The notes under the pieces: generated by a model
Database searches by the model: none
What the model saw: the letters and a program-made list of their open reading frames with translations, nothing else
What the model was told of the DNA's origin: nothing
Position numbers and translations under genes: made by a program
Shown here: positions 54,518 to 64,000 of the stretch, one piece after another
Layout of the letters: every line of letters starts with the position of its first letter
Numbering within the stretch: the first letter of the stretch is position 1
From: Providencia alcalifaciens
Lineage (GTDB): Bacteria > Pseudomonadota > Gammaproteobacteria > Enterobacterales > Enterobacteriaceae
DNA length: 64,000 nt
NCBI GenBank assembly: GCA_025961275.1
Contig: JAOQNJ010000001.1
Location: 145,353-209,352, forward strand
Reading direction: 5' to 3'

Positions 54518-55444
54518 CTAATTATTACTTTTTTTTAGAATATTATTTTTTAAAAAATCAATCCTAAGTTTAGCGTCGGTATAGCCGAGCTGATAGGATT
54601 TTTCATATAATTCGATGGCTTTTTCATAGCTCTGAGGAACACCTAAACCTTCTTCATACATAAGGCCAAGATTAATAGAACCCGTTGCACTATTATTATT
54701 AGATGCTTGTTCAAATAACATGACGGATTTTTTAATATTAAGATTAACACCTATACCATATTTATATAATAATCCCATGGAATTCATTGCTTCGGGATCG
54801 TTTTTAGATATTGCTATATTATATAGCCTTATGGCATCGTCATAATTATCAATTTCAGCATATAACATTGCTAATCGGGTAATAGCGATATCATTACCTT
54901 CCTGCATTGCGTTTTTATACAACCCTTCAGCTAACGTGATATTTTTATTAACACCGAGGCCATCTAAATATAAATCACCAAGGCTCATCATCGAGTTAGT
55001 TGAATTATATTTTTTAATAGCGAGTTCAAATGCATCTTTAGCTTTACTATAATCATGATTATATTTGTATAGTATGCCTAGATTATAGAGAGCCGCAGAT
55101 GAACCAAGATCGATGGCTTTCTGATAAAGACGTATCGCCTCTTCTTTTTTTCCTTGATTTGCTTTTAATCTGGCTAAAAGGTTAAAACCTTCTTTATTAT
55201 TTTTATCTGCCAGATTTTGATATATTTTTTCTGCTGCTACTGTGTTTTTCTCAACACCTAATCCAGCCTCATAAAGGTATCCAAGTGTCAGTAATGCTTC
55301 ATCATCGCCTTGCTTTGCTAAAGATTCACAAACAGTAAAACTTTTCGTGTCAGCTAAGCACTTATTAGATGATTCAGAATAGGAAGGAATAGGTTGAAAT
55401 AGAAATAAGAATAACGTGATAAATGTGGTTTTATTGCTTATCAT
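54518..55444 (-). CDS. Sel1-repeat periplasmic protein
   Basis: A 308-residue protein with a Sec signal peptide (residues 1-24, ending PSYSES) and seven or so Sel1 repeats of the form A-x-x-x-L-G-x-x-Y-x-x-G-x-G-V. Sel1 proteins act as protein-binding solenoids; near T6SS genes they are sometimes immunity proteins. It lies divergent from the hcp gene with 31 bases between starts. Minus-strand AAGGAAA lies seven bases before the ATG. Immunity function here is inference. Confidence 0.85.
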   Translation of the reverse strand: MISNKTTFITLFLFLFQPIPSYSESSNKCLADTKSFTVCESLAKQGDDEALLTLGYLYEAGLGVEKNTVAAEKIYQNLADKNNKEGFNLLARLKANQGKKEEAIRLYQKAIDLGSSAALYNLGILYKYNHDYSKAKDAFELAIKKYNSTNSMMSLGDLYLDGLGVNKNITLAEGLYKNAMQEGNDIAITRLAMLYAEIDNYDDAIRLYNIAISKNDPEAMNSMGLLYKYGIGVNLNIKKSVMLFEQASNNNSATGSINLGLMYEEGLGVPQSYEKAIELYEKSYQLGYTDAKLRIDFLKNNILKKSNN

Positions 55445-55475
55445 AACTCAAATTTCCTTAAATATGGACTTATTA

Positions 55476-55953
55476 ATGGCCAATTTAATCTATCTAACTC
55501 TGGAAGGGAAGCGGCAAGGTCTGATTTCTCGTGGTTGTGGAACATTAGACTCAATCGGCAATCGCTATCAATCGGGCAAAGAAGACGCTATTTTTATCAC
55601 GGAATTAAATTTTTCCTTATCTAGGGAGCAAAATTTAACTCATCAACCAATTGAATTTACTAAATTAATTGACAAGTCATCCCCATTGTTGTTGGTTGCA
55701 ATATCAAATAATGAAATAATCAATCTAGTGTTTGATTATTATCGAATTGCTCAAAATGGTGGGATTGAAAAATATTACTCTGTGAAATTGAATGAAGCCT
55801 CGATTATTAATTTTACAACACAGTGTCCAAATAACATATTACGTAACGATATAGAACCAGAAGAACGCGTGTGTGAGGTATCGCGATATCACTGCATCTC
55901 ACATTATGGCGGGAACATCAGGGTATAGTATCTCAAATAATAGTGTGTTTTAA
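55476..55953 (+). pseudogene. hcp: Hcp-family T6SS protein with C-terminal frameshift
   Basis: The N-terminus MANLIYLTLEGKRQGLISRGCG and the central KEDAIFITELNFSLSREQN match Hcp proteins that form the type VI tube. The open frame ends at 55928, but its last 16 residues are unlike Hcp. Another frame from 55879 reads YRDITASHIMAGTSGYSIS and stops at 55951-55953, with the Hcp C-terminal signature AGTSGYS. Restoring GT in the GTGTGTG run at 55869-55875 joins both into about 159 residues. No other T6SS genes lie in the window. Confidence 0.8.
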
Positions 55954-56957
55954 TTTTTATATTTTCTAATCAAATGACGAATCTCTGCGATAAAAGCATC
56001 ATCACTCACTGAATTGCTAGGGCTTGTGGCTAATGTAATTAAAGGGCCGAGTTCTTCTTCTACAAAATAATACGCCATGGTGATTTTGCTCTTATCCATT
56101 GCATTATAGACAGCTCGATTTGTATTTTTAAGCCTAATTGCCGCTTCAGACATTTTCTCTATGGTTCCATAACTGTAGAGAATAGTTGCGACAACAACAC
56201 TTCGCTTGATCACTGTATTTGTTGAAATAGGTGTAAATAGTTCAGGGTACCGTAAGGCGATGGAAGAGATAACACCCGTCAAAATACCATTAATAATAAA
56301 CTTACGAATTGTCGATTCACTTGCAACATTGGCGGAGGTTTCTATTGCGAAATTTTTAATCGACTTATCTATTGTTCCTCGAATATCGGGTATTTCATTA
56401 AATTGAGAAAATTGGTTTGATAAATGATTTACGCCATATACATAATCAGATAATTTTTTCTTTCTTGAGGGGGGCATATTATTAGTAATAGTCGCAATAA
56501 TAATATTAATTACTTCTGCAAAATTATCATAAGGATTAACGGCAAATCGTAGCAAATAAACCGCTTCGATATTTTCTTGCATGATACGTGGATTTCTGGA
56601 AATTCGAGATTTAAGAAGAAAATTCATACCTTGCAAAGGTGGTGGTAAAACACCAACATATGCTGCCGTATCTACTACACGTTTAACTCCCTTTGTAGAG
56701 GTGATGCCAATATCTTCAACTCTCTTGACCCAAGGATTATTTAATGCCGTTTCAATCGAAGGGGCATCGCCATCACATCGATAATAAATAGATTCGTCTA
56801 ATCCACTTGGCGGTAAACATTCTTTTGAGCGATTATGAGCGTTTTTAAGTTCTTGGCCTATTTTTCGAAAAACTTCAAATCGCTTTTCCACTGCTTTGTT
56901 TGCATCCATGATTTCACCTTTATTGCAGTAAAACCATTCTAAATCATTACATTGCAT
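55950..56957 (-). CDS. unknown protein with hydrophobic segments, T6SS-associated locus
   Basis: A 335-residue protein, convergent with hcp and overlapping its restored 3' end. It has hydrophobic segments at about residues 145-165, 233-252 and 260-280, and polar flanks, so it may insert into membranes. The N-terminus has two cysteines (residues 3 and 11) and CLPPSGLDES near 47. No signal peptide. AAGGAA lies seven bases before the ATG. It could be a membrane-acting effector, but no motif proves it. Confidence 0.6.
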   Translation of the reverse strand: MQCNDLEWFYCNKGEIMDANKAVEKRFEVFRKIGQELKNAHNRSKECLPPSGLDESIYYRCDGDAPSIETALNNPWVKRVEDIGITSTKGVKRVVDTAAYVGVLPPPLQGMNFLLKSRISRNPRIMQENIEAVYLLRFAVNPYDNFAEVINIIIATITNNMPPSRKKKLSDYVYGVNHLSNQFSQFNEIPDIRGTIDKSIKNFAIETSANVASESTIRKFIINGILTGVISSIALRYPELFTPISTNTVIKRSVVVATILYSYGTIEKMSEAAIRLKNTNRAVYNAMDKSKITMAYYFVEEELGPLITLATSPSNSVSDDAFIAEIRHLIRKYKN

Positions 56958-57319
56958 TTTTATTTCCTTATAATTAAAACTTAAGTTAAATCAAATTATG
57001 CGAGTTGTCAAAGTGAACTAATATAAAAATGTCATTTCTTTGAGTTAATAACAGATAAAGTAACGAGATTAATCTTTTATACCTAATCTTAATTCTTTTA
57101 ATACAATAATACTGTTTTAAACAAACTATTTGTAACCCAAATTATCTTAAGCATATACCGCCTTTGATATCGCCACTTTCCCTCAAAATGCCACATTAGC
57201 AATAAAAACCCGCCTTTAACTTCTCTTCACAGAGTGGATTTCTAACATTAACTGCTGATTTGTGTCGCACTTCGTGGCAAACTTGAAGCCTTTCGTTATA
57301 CAGTCTGGAGAAACCCTTC
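56958..57319. other. intergenic region before prmB
   Basis: About 360 AT-rich bases without a supported gene. It marks the right boundary of the accessory block and should hold the prmB promoter. Confidence 0.4.
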
Positions 57320-58252
57320 TTGGAAAAGATCTTCGTTGATGAAGCAGTTGCTGAGCTTCATACCATTCAGGATATTTTGCGTTGGACAATGAGCCGCTTT
57401 AATGCAGCCAATGTTTATTATGGTCACGGTACCGATAATGCATGGGATGAGGCGCTACAATTAGTACTGCCAACGCTTTATTTACCACTCGATATCCCTG
57501 ATGAACTATTGACATCGCGCCTGACTCCAACGGAGCGTCATCGTATTATTGAGCGTGTATTACGCCGCATCAATGATCGTATTCCAGTTGCTTACCTAAC
57601 GAACCGTTCTTGGTTCTGTGGTCATGAATTTTATGTGGATGAGCGCGTTTTAATTCCTCGTTCGCCAATCGGTGAGCTGATCAACAACCACTTTGTGGGT
57701 TTGCTGTCAGATGAGCCTCGCACTATTTTGGATATGTGTACCGGCAGTGGCTGTATTGCAATTGCGTGTGCGTATGAATTCCCTGAAGCTGAAGTTGATG
57801 CCGTTGATATCTCAACCGATGTTTTGACGGTCACTGAGCAAAATATTGCTAATCATGGTTTAGACCATCGTGTAATTCCAATTCGTTCTGATTTATTCAG
57901 AGACATGCCAGACGTTAAATACGATTTGATCGTTACCAATCCTCCTTATGTTGATGCGGAGGATATGGATGATTTACCGGAAGAATTCCGTGTTGAGCCT
58001 GAATTGGCACTCGCAGCTGGCAGTGATGGACTCAAACTTGCACGCCGTATTTTAGCGAATGCGCCTCGTTTTCTGAGCGAAGAAGGTGTGTTGGTTTGTG
58101 AAGTCGGTAACAGCATGGTTCACCTTATCGAGCAGTATCCAGAAGTTCCCTTTATTTGGTTAGACTTTGAATACGGTGGTGATGGTGTATTTATGTTAAC
58201 TCATGAGCAATTGGTTGAGCATCAGGCACATTTTCAACTCTATATTGATTAA
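57320..58252 (+). CDS. prmB: ribosomal protein L3 N5-glutamine methyltransferase PrmB
   Basis: A 310-residue SAM-dependent methyltransferase with motif [12 protein letters not shown] (137-147) and the catalytic NPPY at 207-210. It methylates a glutamine of ribosomal protein L3 during ribosome assembly. The TTG start matches the E. coli gene, with GGAG eight bases upstream. aroC follows 78 bases later. Confidence 0.96.
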   Translation: MEKIFVDEAVAELHTIQDILRWTMSRFNAANVYYGHGTDNAWDEALQLVLPTLYLPLDIPDELLTSRLTPTERHRIIERVLRRINDRIPVAYLTNRSWFCGHEFYVDERVLIPRSPIGELINNHFVGLLSDEPRTILDMCTGSGCIAIACAYEFPEAEVDAVDISTDVLTVTEQNIANHGLDHRVIPIRSDLFRDMPDVKYDLIVTNPPYVDAEDMDDLPEEFRVEPELALAAGSDGLKLARRILANAPRFLSEEGVLVCEVGNSMVHLIEQYPEVPFIWLDFEYGGDGVFMLTHEQLVEHQAHFQLYID

Positions 58253-58330
58253 TCAATAGTTGCATAGCGTTTAATAATATTGTAATCAAATAACGATACC
58301 GCAATAACAACGATTAAATAGGAATTCGCC

Positions 58331-59419
58331 ATGGCTGGAAATTCAATAGGGCAACTGTTTCGCGTGACAACATTTGGGGAATCTCACGGTATAGCTTTAG
58401 GCTGCATCGTCGATGGTGTTCCACCGGGAATACCGCTGACCGAAGCGGATTTACAAGGAGATCTCGACCGTCGTCGTCCGGGAACTTCTCGTTATACCAC
58501 AGCTCGTCGTGAGCCAGACCAAGTGAAAATCTTATCGGGTGTGTTTAATGGCGTGACAACAGGAACCAGTATTGGTTTATTGATTGAAAACACTGATCAG
58601 CGCTCTCAAGATTATGGTGCTATCAAAGATGTTTTCCGACCTGGTCATGCAGACTATACCTATGAGCAAAAATATGGTCAGCGTGATTATCGTGGTGGTG
58701 GACGTTCATCAGCGCGTGAAACCGCAATGCGTGTTGCAGCAGGTGCGATTGCCAAAAAATACTTAAAAGAAAAGTTAGGCATTACCATCCGTGGTTGTAT
58801 GACACAAATGGGCCCAGTGAAATGTGAAATAAAAGATTGGTCGATTGTCGAAGAAAATCCGTTTTTCTGCCCTGATCCGACTAAGCTAGATGCGTTAGAT
58901 GAATTATTACGTGGACTGAAAAAAGAAGGCGATTCAATTGGCGCTAAAGTGACTGTGGTTGCTGAAAATGTGCCCGCAGGTCTCGGTGAGCCCGTTTTTG
59001 ATCGCTTAGATGCTGACATTGCGCATGCATTGATGAGCATTAACGCGGTTAAAGGTGTTGAAATCGGTGATGGTTTCGGTGTTATTGGGCTAAAAGGCAG
59101 TGAAAATCGCGATGAAATTACCCGCGAAGGCTTCACGTCTAATCATGCTGGCGGAATTCTTGGTGGTATCAGTAGCAGCCAACCTATTGTTGCCCATATT
59201 GCCATGAAACCAACGTCAAGCATCACTGTTTCAGGAAAAACACTGAACCGTGAAGGTGAAGAAGTTGAGATGATCACTAAAGGTCGTCATGACCCTTGTG
59301 TCGGCATTCGCGCGGTACCTATTGCTGAAGCGATGATGGCGATTGTGCTAATGGATCACTACTTGCGTCAGCGTGGGCAGTGCGCTGATGTCGTACCGAC
59401 AATGAAGCCTTTTGCATAA
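58331..59419 (+). CDS. aroC: chorismate synthase AroC
   Basis: A 362-residue enzyme (E. coli 361). It begins [18 protein letters not shown], the family signature. It also carries [17 protein letters not shown] and [19 protein letters not shown]. It converts EPSP to chorismate with reduced FMN, the last shared step of aromatic amino acid synthesis. AGGAA precedes the ATG. Confidence 0.98.
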   Translation: MAGNSIGQLFRVTTFGESHGIALGCIVDGVPPGIPLTEADLQGDLDRRRPGTSRYTTARREPDQVKILSGVFNGVTTGTSIGLLIENTDQRSQDYGAIKDVFRPGHADYTYEQKYGQRDYRGGGRSSARETAMRVAAGAIAKKYLKEKLGITIRGCMTQMGPVKCEIKDWSIVEENPFFCPDPTKLDALDELLRGLKKEGDSIGAKVTVVAENVPAGLGEPVFDRLDADIAHALMSINAVKGVEIGDGFGVIGLKGSENRDEITREGFTSNHAGGILGGISSSQPIVAHIAMKPTSSITVSGKTLNREGEEVEMITKGRHDPCVGIRAVPIAEAMMAIVLMDHYLRQRGQCADVVPTMKPFA

Positions 59420-59427
59420 TAGCCCAT

Positions 59428-59457
59428 AGAGAGGTGGGATAGCGATCCCTCCTCTCT
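59428..59457 (+). terminator. strong rho-independent terminator after aroC
   Basis: AGAGAGG-t-GGGAT-agcg-ATCCC-t-CCTCTCT forms a long nearly perfect stem, followed by a short T-containing stretch. Confidence 0.85.
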
Positions 59458-59606
59458 AATTTAGTTATTTGATTCACTATGAAGGCTTGGATGACGCCTC
59501 CTTAAAAACATTTCATCTAGGCAGTGATACCTTATTGGACTCATTTTATTGGACCGAAAGGTATATTACATCTCTATAGCATCACCATTCTGTATCTGGA
59601 TTAAAA

Positions 59607-60410
59607 ATGGATTGGCTAACCGCTGTTGCACCTGAAGTTTATTTACTGCTTTTCTGTGTTGCGCTTTTCGCGGGTTTTATTGATTCAATTGCGGGTGGTG
59701 GTGGTTTGTTAACGATACCTGCGCTGCTTTCCGTTGGCATTACGCCTATAGAAGCACTTGCGACCAACAAACTGCAAGCTGTTGGTGGTTCCTTTTCATC
59801 AACGCTCTATTTTGTGCGGCGCAAGGCTATCGATTTACGAGTGCAGATATTCCCTTTCATCATGACGATGATTGGTGCCATGCTAGGCGCTATCCTGATC
59901 CAAATGATTAATACAGATTTCCTTAAGCAGTTATTACCGATTATGGTTATCTGCGTGGGTCTTTATTTCTTGTTAACCCCATCGATTGGGGCATTAGATC
60001 GTAGACAGCGTATTAGCATGCCAGTATTTGGTGTGGTTTTTGGGATGTCGATGGGTTTCTATGATGGTGCGTTTGGTCCTGGAACTGGCTCATTTTTAGC
60101 GCTAGGTTATGTACTGCTATTGGGTTATAACCTCGCAAAAGCGACTGCACATGCAAAACTGCTTAATTTTTCGTCGAACTTTGGCTCCTTAGTGTTTTTT
60201 ATTATCGGAGGTCATGTTCTCTGGGTGCTGGGTTTTGTTATGCTTATCGGCCAAATGGTTGGTGCTAGACTGGGTGCTCGCTTAGTCTTAACTAAAGGGC
60301 AAAAACTGATCCGGCCAATGATTGTGGTGATCTCCTTGTTAATGAGTATTAAATTGCTCCATGACACCCACGGCGATGCCATCAAAGCTTGGCTTATTTC
60401 ATTATTTTAA
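59607..60410 (+). CDS. yfcA: YfcA, TauE/SafE-family membrane transporter
   Basis: A 267-residue protein with about seven to eight membrane helices and the family motif GFIDSIAGGGGLLTIPALL near the start, repeated in weaker form in the second half (GFYDGAFGPGTGS). Family members move sulfite or organic anions, but the YfcA substrate is unknown. In E. coli mepA lies between aroC and yfcA; it is absent here. Confidence 0.93.
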   Translation: MDWLTAVAPEVYLLLFCVALFAGFIDSIAGGGGLLTIPALLSVGITPIEALATNKLQAVGGSFSSTLYFVRRKAIDLRVQIFPFIMTMIGAMLGAILIQMINTDFLKQLLPIMVICVGLYFLLTPSIGALDRRQRISMPVFGVVFGMSMGFYDGAFGPGTGSFLALGYVLLLGYNLAKATAHAKLLNFSSNFGSLVFFIIGGHVLWVLGFVMLIGQMVGARLGARLVLTKGQKLIRPMIVVISLLMSIKLLHDTHGDAIKAWLISLF

Positions 60411-60426
60411 GATGATTTGAATTTCC

Positions 60427-60978
60427 ATGACTAAACATCATTATCAGCAGTTAATTGATATTTTTGAAGATTGCTTTGGCGAAGAGTACAACACCAAATT
60501 GGTTAAAGGTGATGATGAGCCGGTTTATCTCCCCGCAGATGAACAAACGCCTTATCACCGCATTGTCTTCGCACACGGTTTTTTCACCAGTGCATTGCAT
60601 GAAATTTCACATTGGTGTATTGCGGGAGAAGCTCGCCGCCTCCAAGCAGATTATGGGTATTGGTATTGCCCAGATGGCCGTGATGAAAAGACGCAGTGTG
60701 AATTTGAATCTGTTGAAATTAAACCCCAAGCTTTTGATTGGTTCTTTTGCGTTGCCTCCGGTATTCCATTTAATGTGAGCTGCGATAACTTGGAAGGGGA
60801 TTTCGACCCCGATCGCGTTGCGTTCCAACGCAAAGTACATGCTCAAGTGATGGAATATTTAGCAAATGGGATACCTGAAAGACCATTACGCTTTGTTAAC
60901 GCGTTACAATCGTTTTACAATACCCCCCCATTTTGCGCGGGCGACTTCCCTTATCCGGAAGATATTTTCGCCGAATAA
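60427..60978 (+). CDS. epmC: elongation factor P hydroxylase EpmC
   Basis: A 183-residue protein closely matching E. coli EpmC (YfcM), including HEISHW at residues 58-63 and YWYCPDGRD. It hydroxylates the beta-lysylated lysine of elongation factor P. It follows yfcA by 16 bases and precedes yfcL, so these are probably cotranscribed. Confidence 0.95.
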   Translation: MTKHHYQQLIDIFEDCFGEEYNTKLVKGDDEPVYLPADEQTPYHRIVFAHGFFTSALHEISHWCIAGEARRLQADYGYWYCPDGRDEKTQCEFESVEIKPQAFDWFFCVASGIPFNVSCDNLEGDFDPDRVAFQRKVHAQVMEYLANGIPERPLRFVNALQSFYNTPPFCAGDFPYPEDIFAE

Positions 60979-61004
60979 TACATTAACAACAGTAAGGATT
61001 AAGC

Positions 61005-61277
61005 ATGCTTGCGGATTTTGAAACACGCATACTGACAAAAATTGATGATATGGTCGAACACGCCAGTGACGATGAATTATTTGCGGGCGGTTATTTGCGT
61101 GGGCATTTAACGCTTGCTGTTGCAGAGCTTGAAGAAGAGAACGAAAGCAGTGCTGATGCATTGTATCAGCGTGTTGAAGAAAGCATCCAGCAAGCAATTA
61201 AAGCGGGTGAATTAGCACCAGCAGACCAAGTATTGGTGCTTGATATGTGGAAATTATTGCTCGATAACGTACGCTAA
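61005..61277 (+). CDS. yfcL: YfcL family protein
   Basis: A 90-residue helical protein matching YfcL ([21 protein letters not shown]). The role is unknown. AAGGA lies seven bases before the ATG. A terminator follows. Confidence 0.93.
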   Translation: MLADFETRILTKIDDMVEHASDDELFAGGYLRGHLTLAVAELEEENESSADALYQRVEESIQQAIKAGELAPADQVLVLDMWKLLLDNVR

Positions 61278-61302
61278 TCGCTGATTATGTTTGTTTCGAA
61301 GA

Positions 61303-61325
61303 AGAGGGGAAACCCTCTTTTTTTG
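61303..61325 (+). terminator. rho-independent terminator after yfcL
   Basis: AGAGGG-gaaa-CCCTCT stem with a GNRA-type loop and seven T. Confidence 0.9.
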
Positions 61326-61336
61326 TAGGGGAAATT

Positions 61337-61861
61337 ATGTTTCTAATTCGCCAAGCTAAGAGTTCTGACGCAAAAAATCTGCCAGTGATTGAGTATTCAG
61401 CGGCGCAGATCTTTCGCGGACACGCTAAATTTGGTTGGATAGCTGATGGTGATGTGCAAACTGAACAGGAACACTTAGGCTATATTCAACAGCAGATGGC
61501 ATGGATTGCGGTTGCAAACGATGACCAGCCGATTGGATTTATCAATACCCAAAAATTAGAAAATAGCTTACATATTAGGGAAGTATCAGTTGCCCAGCCT
61601 TGGCAAGGAAAAGGCGTTGGTCGAGAGCTTATACAGCATGTGTTAGGCTACGCGTTACAGCAAAAAGTCAATAACGTCACTTTGACCACATTTCGTGATA
61701 TCCCTTGGAACGCACCCTATTACCAGCGCTTAGGTTTTTCAATCATTGAAGCTTCTGAGTTATCCTGCACTCTCAAATCGATTTTGCAGCAAGAGGTGGA
61801 TACGGGATTTGCCATAGAAGATCGCTGCGCCATGATATATTCGTCATACTTCACGCTATAG
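61337..61861 (+). CDS. GNAT-family N-acetyltransferase
   Basis: A 174-residue protein with the GNAT acetyl-CoA-binding motif VAQPWQGKGVGRELIQHV (about residues 88-105) and a following NVTLTTFRDIPWNAPYYQRLGF, typical of acetyltransferases acting on small molecules or amino termini. The substrate is unknown. GGGGAAA precedes the ATG. Confidence 0.9.
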   Translation: MFLIRQAKSSDAKNLPVIEYSAAQIFRGHAKFGWIADGDVQTEQEHLGYIQQQMAWIAVANDDQPIGFINTQKLENSLHIREVSVAQPWQGKGVGRELIQHVLGYALQQKVNNVTLTTFRDIPWNAPYYQRLGFSIIEASELSCTLKSILQQEVDTGFAIEDRCAMIYSSYFTL

Positions 61862-61950
61862 ATTTGTTGATTGCTGCCAAGCTACAACGTGAATTATTTA
61901 GGATATATATCGATATTTTAGGGCATGCGTGAATGTCATATCCACCGTGG

Positions 61951-63993
61951 TTATTTATGTTTTTCGGTTTTCACTTCACGGCCTTTTAGTAACTTTCTGA
62001 CCCAAAAACGATTTGGATGTAAAGCCGCTAAGGTTTCATCATCTAATGGAAGCGGTTCTGCAAAAATTTGTGCCGCCAGCAATTCACCGCACAAAGGCGC
62101 AGTTGAAAGGCCGCGTGATCCCAGAGCGCCCAATACAAACAAATTAGGGTAGATGGGGGCAAGTTCAATATCTGCTTGTTGCTGTATTTGCTCTGGCAAG
62201 TCTTGATAGCTTTCCATTAAACGTGCGAAGTCGGGAACATTACCGACCAGCGGCATGTGGTCACGGATCACGGCGCGGATCCCTTGGCGAGAGTGCTTAC
62301 CAGAAACATCCACCTCGTTAGGCCAATTGACATCAGGTAGGCTGTTAATCAGTTTCTGCCGGTTTTCTTGTTGATCAGTTTCACTGTAATTAAAATCAAG
62401 CTGATTGCGTTGGTAGCTCGCGCCAATACAATGCTGCTGATTCGTTAGATTAACTGGGGTCAGATAGCCCTCATAACACAAAACATTTTTCAGCTGGCTT
62501 AATGATGAATTAGTTGGAATATGACTGACTTGCCCTTTTACGGGAGTTACTGGCAACATTTGCGTCTGCTCAAACTGGGAGAGTAGATGCCCATTGGCAA
62601 TCACAACGGTTTGATGCGTAAACTGTTTTTCGATTCCTATGATATTTGTATAAAGTTGCCAGCCATCAATCGAATGTTTAATCGCAGCAATATCATGCTC
62701 AAAGTAAAATTTAACGCCTTTTTTACTCAGGAAAGACATTAGGCTTTCGCATAATTGTGCAGGGCATAACCAGCCACCCTTGGCATAATGAATTCCTGAA
62801 TGATTAATATCAATTCCTGCCAATTCGCTGAGTTGTTCACGGCTTTTTTCAGCTGCAAACTCTTCTGGCCACTGTGTTTGCAGCATAGAGGCGATTTTGT
62901 GGCGGCTTCTTTCATGATACGCTAACTCTGATACACCGCACCATTGACCATCAAATTGAATACCTAAATCAACGAGTTGGTGATAAAAGCGATTTGCATA
63001 AGGGAAGGCACTGACAAAGAAACGTTCTAACGAATCGTCACGTCCGTTAATTAACGGATAGATTGCGCCTTGACGATTACCAGAGGCATTTTGAGCAATT
63101 TGTTGATCTTGACAATAAATAGTAACTTGAGCACCACGTTGTACTAAGGAATAAGCGGTGGTTAAACTTGCAAGGCCACCGCCAATAATTGCGACATCGC
63201 TAGGAGCAACAGAGGCTTGGCGAGAAAACCAAGGTGTCACTTTTTCGTCATTTTTATCTACTAAGGTACCTGTAAGCATTTCTCGTTTACAGCCAAAGCC
63301 TTTTATTTTTTTGATGGTAAAGCCTGCTTCTCGTAATCCACGTTTAACAAAACCTGCGGCAGTAAAGGTGGAAAAAGTTCCTCCTTTACGTGAAAATTTT
63401 GCCATTGCAGTGAACAGCTGTTCACTCCACATCTGTGGATTTTTTGATGGAGCAAAGCCATCTAAAAACCAAGCGTCTATCTTATTGTTTAAATTGCAAT
63501 TAAGTTGGGGTAATTGTTCATTTACGTCACCAAACCATAAATCAAGGGTAATTTGACCATTTTTTAAAACAATACGTTGATTGCCCTGTAAGGCTTGAGG
63601 CCACTGTTCACATAAAAGGTTTGATAGAGAAGCTAGCTCAGGCCAATGGCTGTGCGCCGTTTTGAGGTCGTATTGGCTTAGTGGATATTTTTCAAAACTG
63701 ATAAAGTGTAAGCGTTGCAGTCTTGCTTGCGGATGATTGAGTCTAAACTGTTCAAAGCATTGGCTTAAGGTAAGGAAATTTAAGCCTGTGCCAAATCCGG
63801 TTTCAGCAATAACACAGGTTTCAAATGGATGATTTTCAAAGCGTGCTGGAAATTGATTTCCTTGTAAAAAAACGTAACGGGTTTCTTCAAGCCCATCTTG
63901 ATTTGAAAAATAGATATCACCAAACTCTTCAGAAATTGGCGTACCTTCCTCATTCCAGCTAAGACGGGCTGTTTGCACTGCTGATTTTTTCAC
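61951..63993 (-). CDS. mnmC: bifunctional tRNA mnm5s2U biosynthesis protein MnmC
   Basis: A 680-residue protein (E. coli 668). The N-terminal SAM-dependent methyltransferase part has [11 protein letters not shown] near residue 65 and the C-terminal FAD oxidoreductase part has the dinucleotide motif IIGGGLAS near residue 270. It completes the wobble uridine modification of tRNAs. The start is GTG at 63993, eight bases from the window edge, so its ribosome-binding site lies outside; a small chance remains that the real start is slightly upstream. Confidence 0.95.
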   Translation of the reverse strand: MKKSAVQTARLSWNEEGTPISEEFGDIYFSNQDGLEETRYVFLQGNQFPARFENHPFETCVIAETGFGTGLNFLTLSQCFEQFRLNHPQARLQRLHFISFEKYPLSQYDLKTAHSHWPELASLSNLLCEQWPQALQGNQRIVLKNGQITLDLWFGDVNEQLPQLNCNLNNKIDAWFLDGFAPSKNPQMWSEQLFTAMAKFSRKGGTFSTFTAAGFVKRGLREAGFTIKKIKGFGCKREMLTGTLVDKNDEKVTPWFSRQASVAPSDVAIIGGGLASLTTAYSLVQRGAQVTIYCQDQQIAQNASGNRQGAIYPLINGRDDSLERFFVSAFPYANRFYHQLVDLGIQFDGQWCGVSELAYHERSRHKIASMLQTQWPEEFAAEKSREQLSELAGIDINHSGIHYAKGGWLCPAQLCESLMSFLSKKGVKFYFEHDIAAIKHSIDGWQLYTNIIGIEKQFTHQTVVIANGHLLSQFEQTQMLPVTPVKGQVSHIPTNSSLSQLKNVLCYEGYLTPVNLTNQQHCIGASYQRNQLDFNYSETDQQENRQKLINSLPDVNWPNEVDVSGKHSRQGIRAVIRDHMPLVGNVPDFARLMESYQDLPEQIQQQADIELAPIYPNLFVLGALGSRGLSTAPLCGELLAAQIFAEPLPLDDETLAALHPNRFWVRKLLKGREVKTEKHK

Positions 63994-64000
63994 GCTTATG

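Larger units (their letters stand above)
53527..55500 (-). repeat. 991-bp-period tandem duplication
   Basis: Both ends of the two Sel1 genes are offset by exactly 991 bases. Similarity extends into about 50 bases upstream of each start, to the first codons of hcp at 55476. The copy at 54454-54505 keeps a degenerate trace of that start (AATCTAT-type ending). The duplication therefore took in the hcp start. Confidence 0.75.

Overview
The window looks like a chromosome segment of an AT-rich enteric bacterium of the Providencia/Proteus group, most likely Providencia. The reasons are gene order and protein similarity recalled from memory: mlaA, fadL, yfcZ, fadI-fadJ, sixA, smrB, prmB, aroC, yfcA, epmC, yfcL and mnmC follow the enterobacterial order. 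No database search was possible.

Bases 1 to about 33,200 are the right-hand (late) part of a lambda-like siphovirus prophage. In order: a lysis cassette (holin, endolysin, nested Rz/Rz1); a KilA-N antirepressor-type gene behind two structured RNA elements; small unknown genes; terminase, portal, head protein, scaffold and capsid; head-tail joining proteins; tail tube and tail chaperone; a 5-kb accessory block (RHH repressor, LexA-box-controlled UmuD-like protein, P63C protein, four envelope or lipoprotein-like genes); tape measure; tail tip proteins M, L, K, I and J; a tail fibre; and a tailspike split by an in-frame amber codon behind a second copy of the same LexA box. Intrinsic terminators sit between many late genes, which implies antitermination. 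The prophage ends at 33,184-33,206, where the first 23 nt of a tRNA-Arg(CCU) gene (argW-like) remain on the minus strand with an intact promoter.

Bases 33,207-43,200 are host core: mlaA (lipid asymmetry), a 27-residue membrane peptide, fadL, yfcZ, fadIJ with FadR-like sites, sixA and smrB. Together fadL and fadIJ import and beta-oxidise fatty acids.

Bases 43,201-57,300 lie between smrB and prmB, which are adjacent and divergent in E. coli, so this is an accessory block. It holds a histidine utilisation cluster (hutI, hutC, hutU, hutH and a permease, no hutG) with two HutC-like operators. Next to it is a decaying type VI secretion-related locus: an orphan hcp with a 3' frameshift, a tandem duplication of a periplasmic Sel1-repeat gene (one copy nonsense-mutated), an unknown membrane-segment protein and an unknown gene with a probable 5' frameshift.

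Bases 57,300-64,000 return to core genes: prmB, aroC, yfcA, epmC, yfcL, a GNAT acetyltransferase and mnmC. mepA, expected between aroC and yfcA, is absent.
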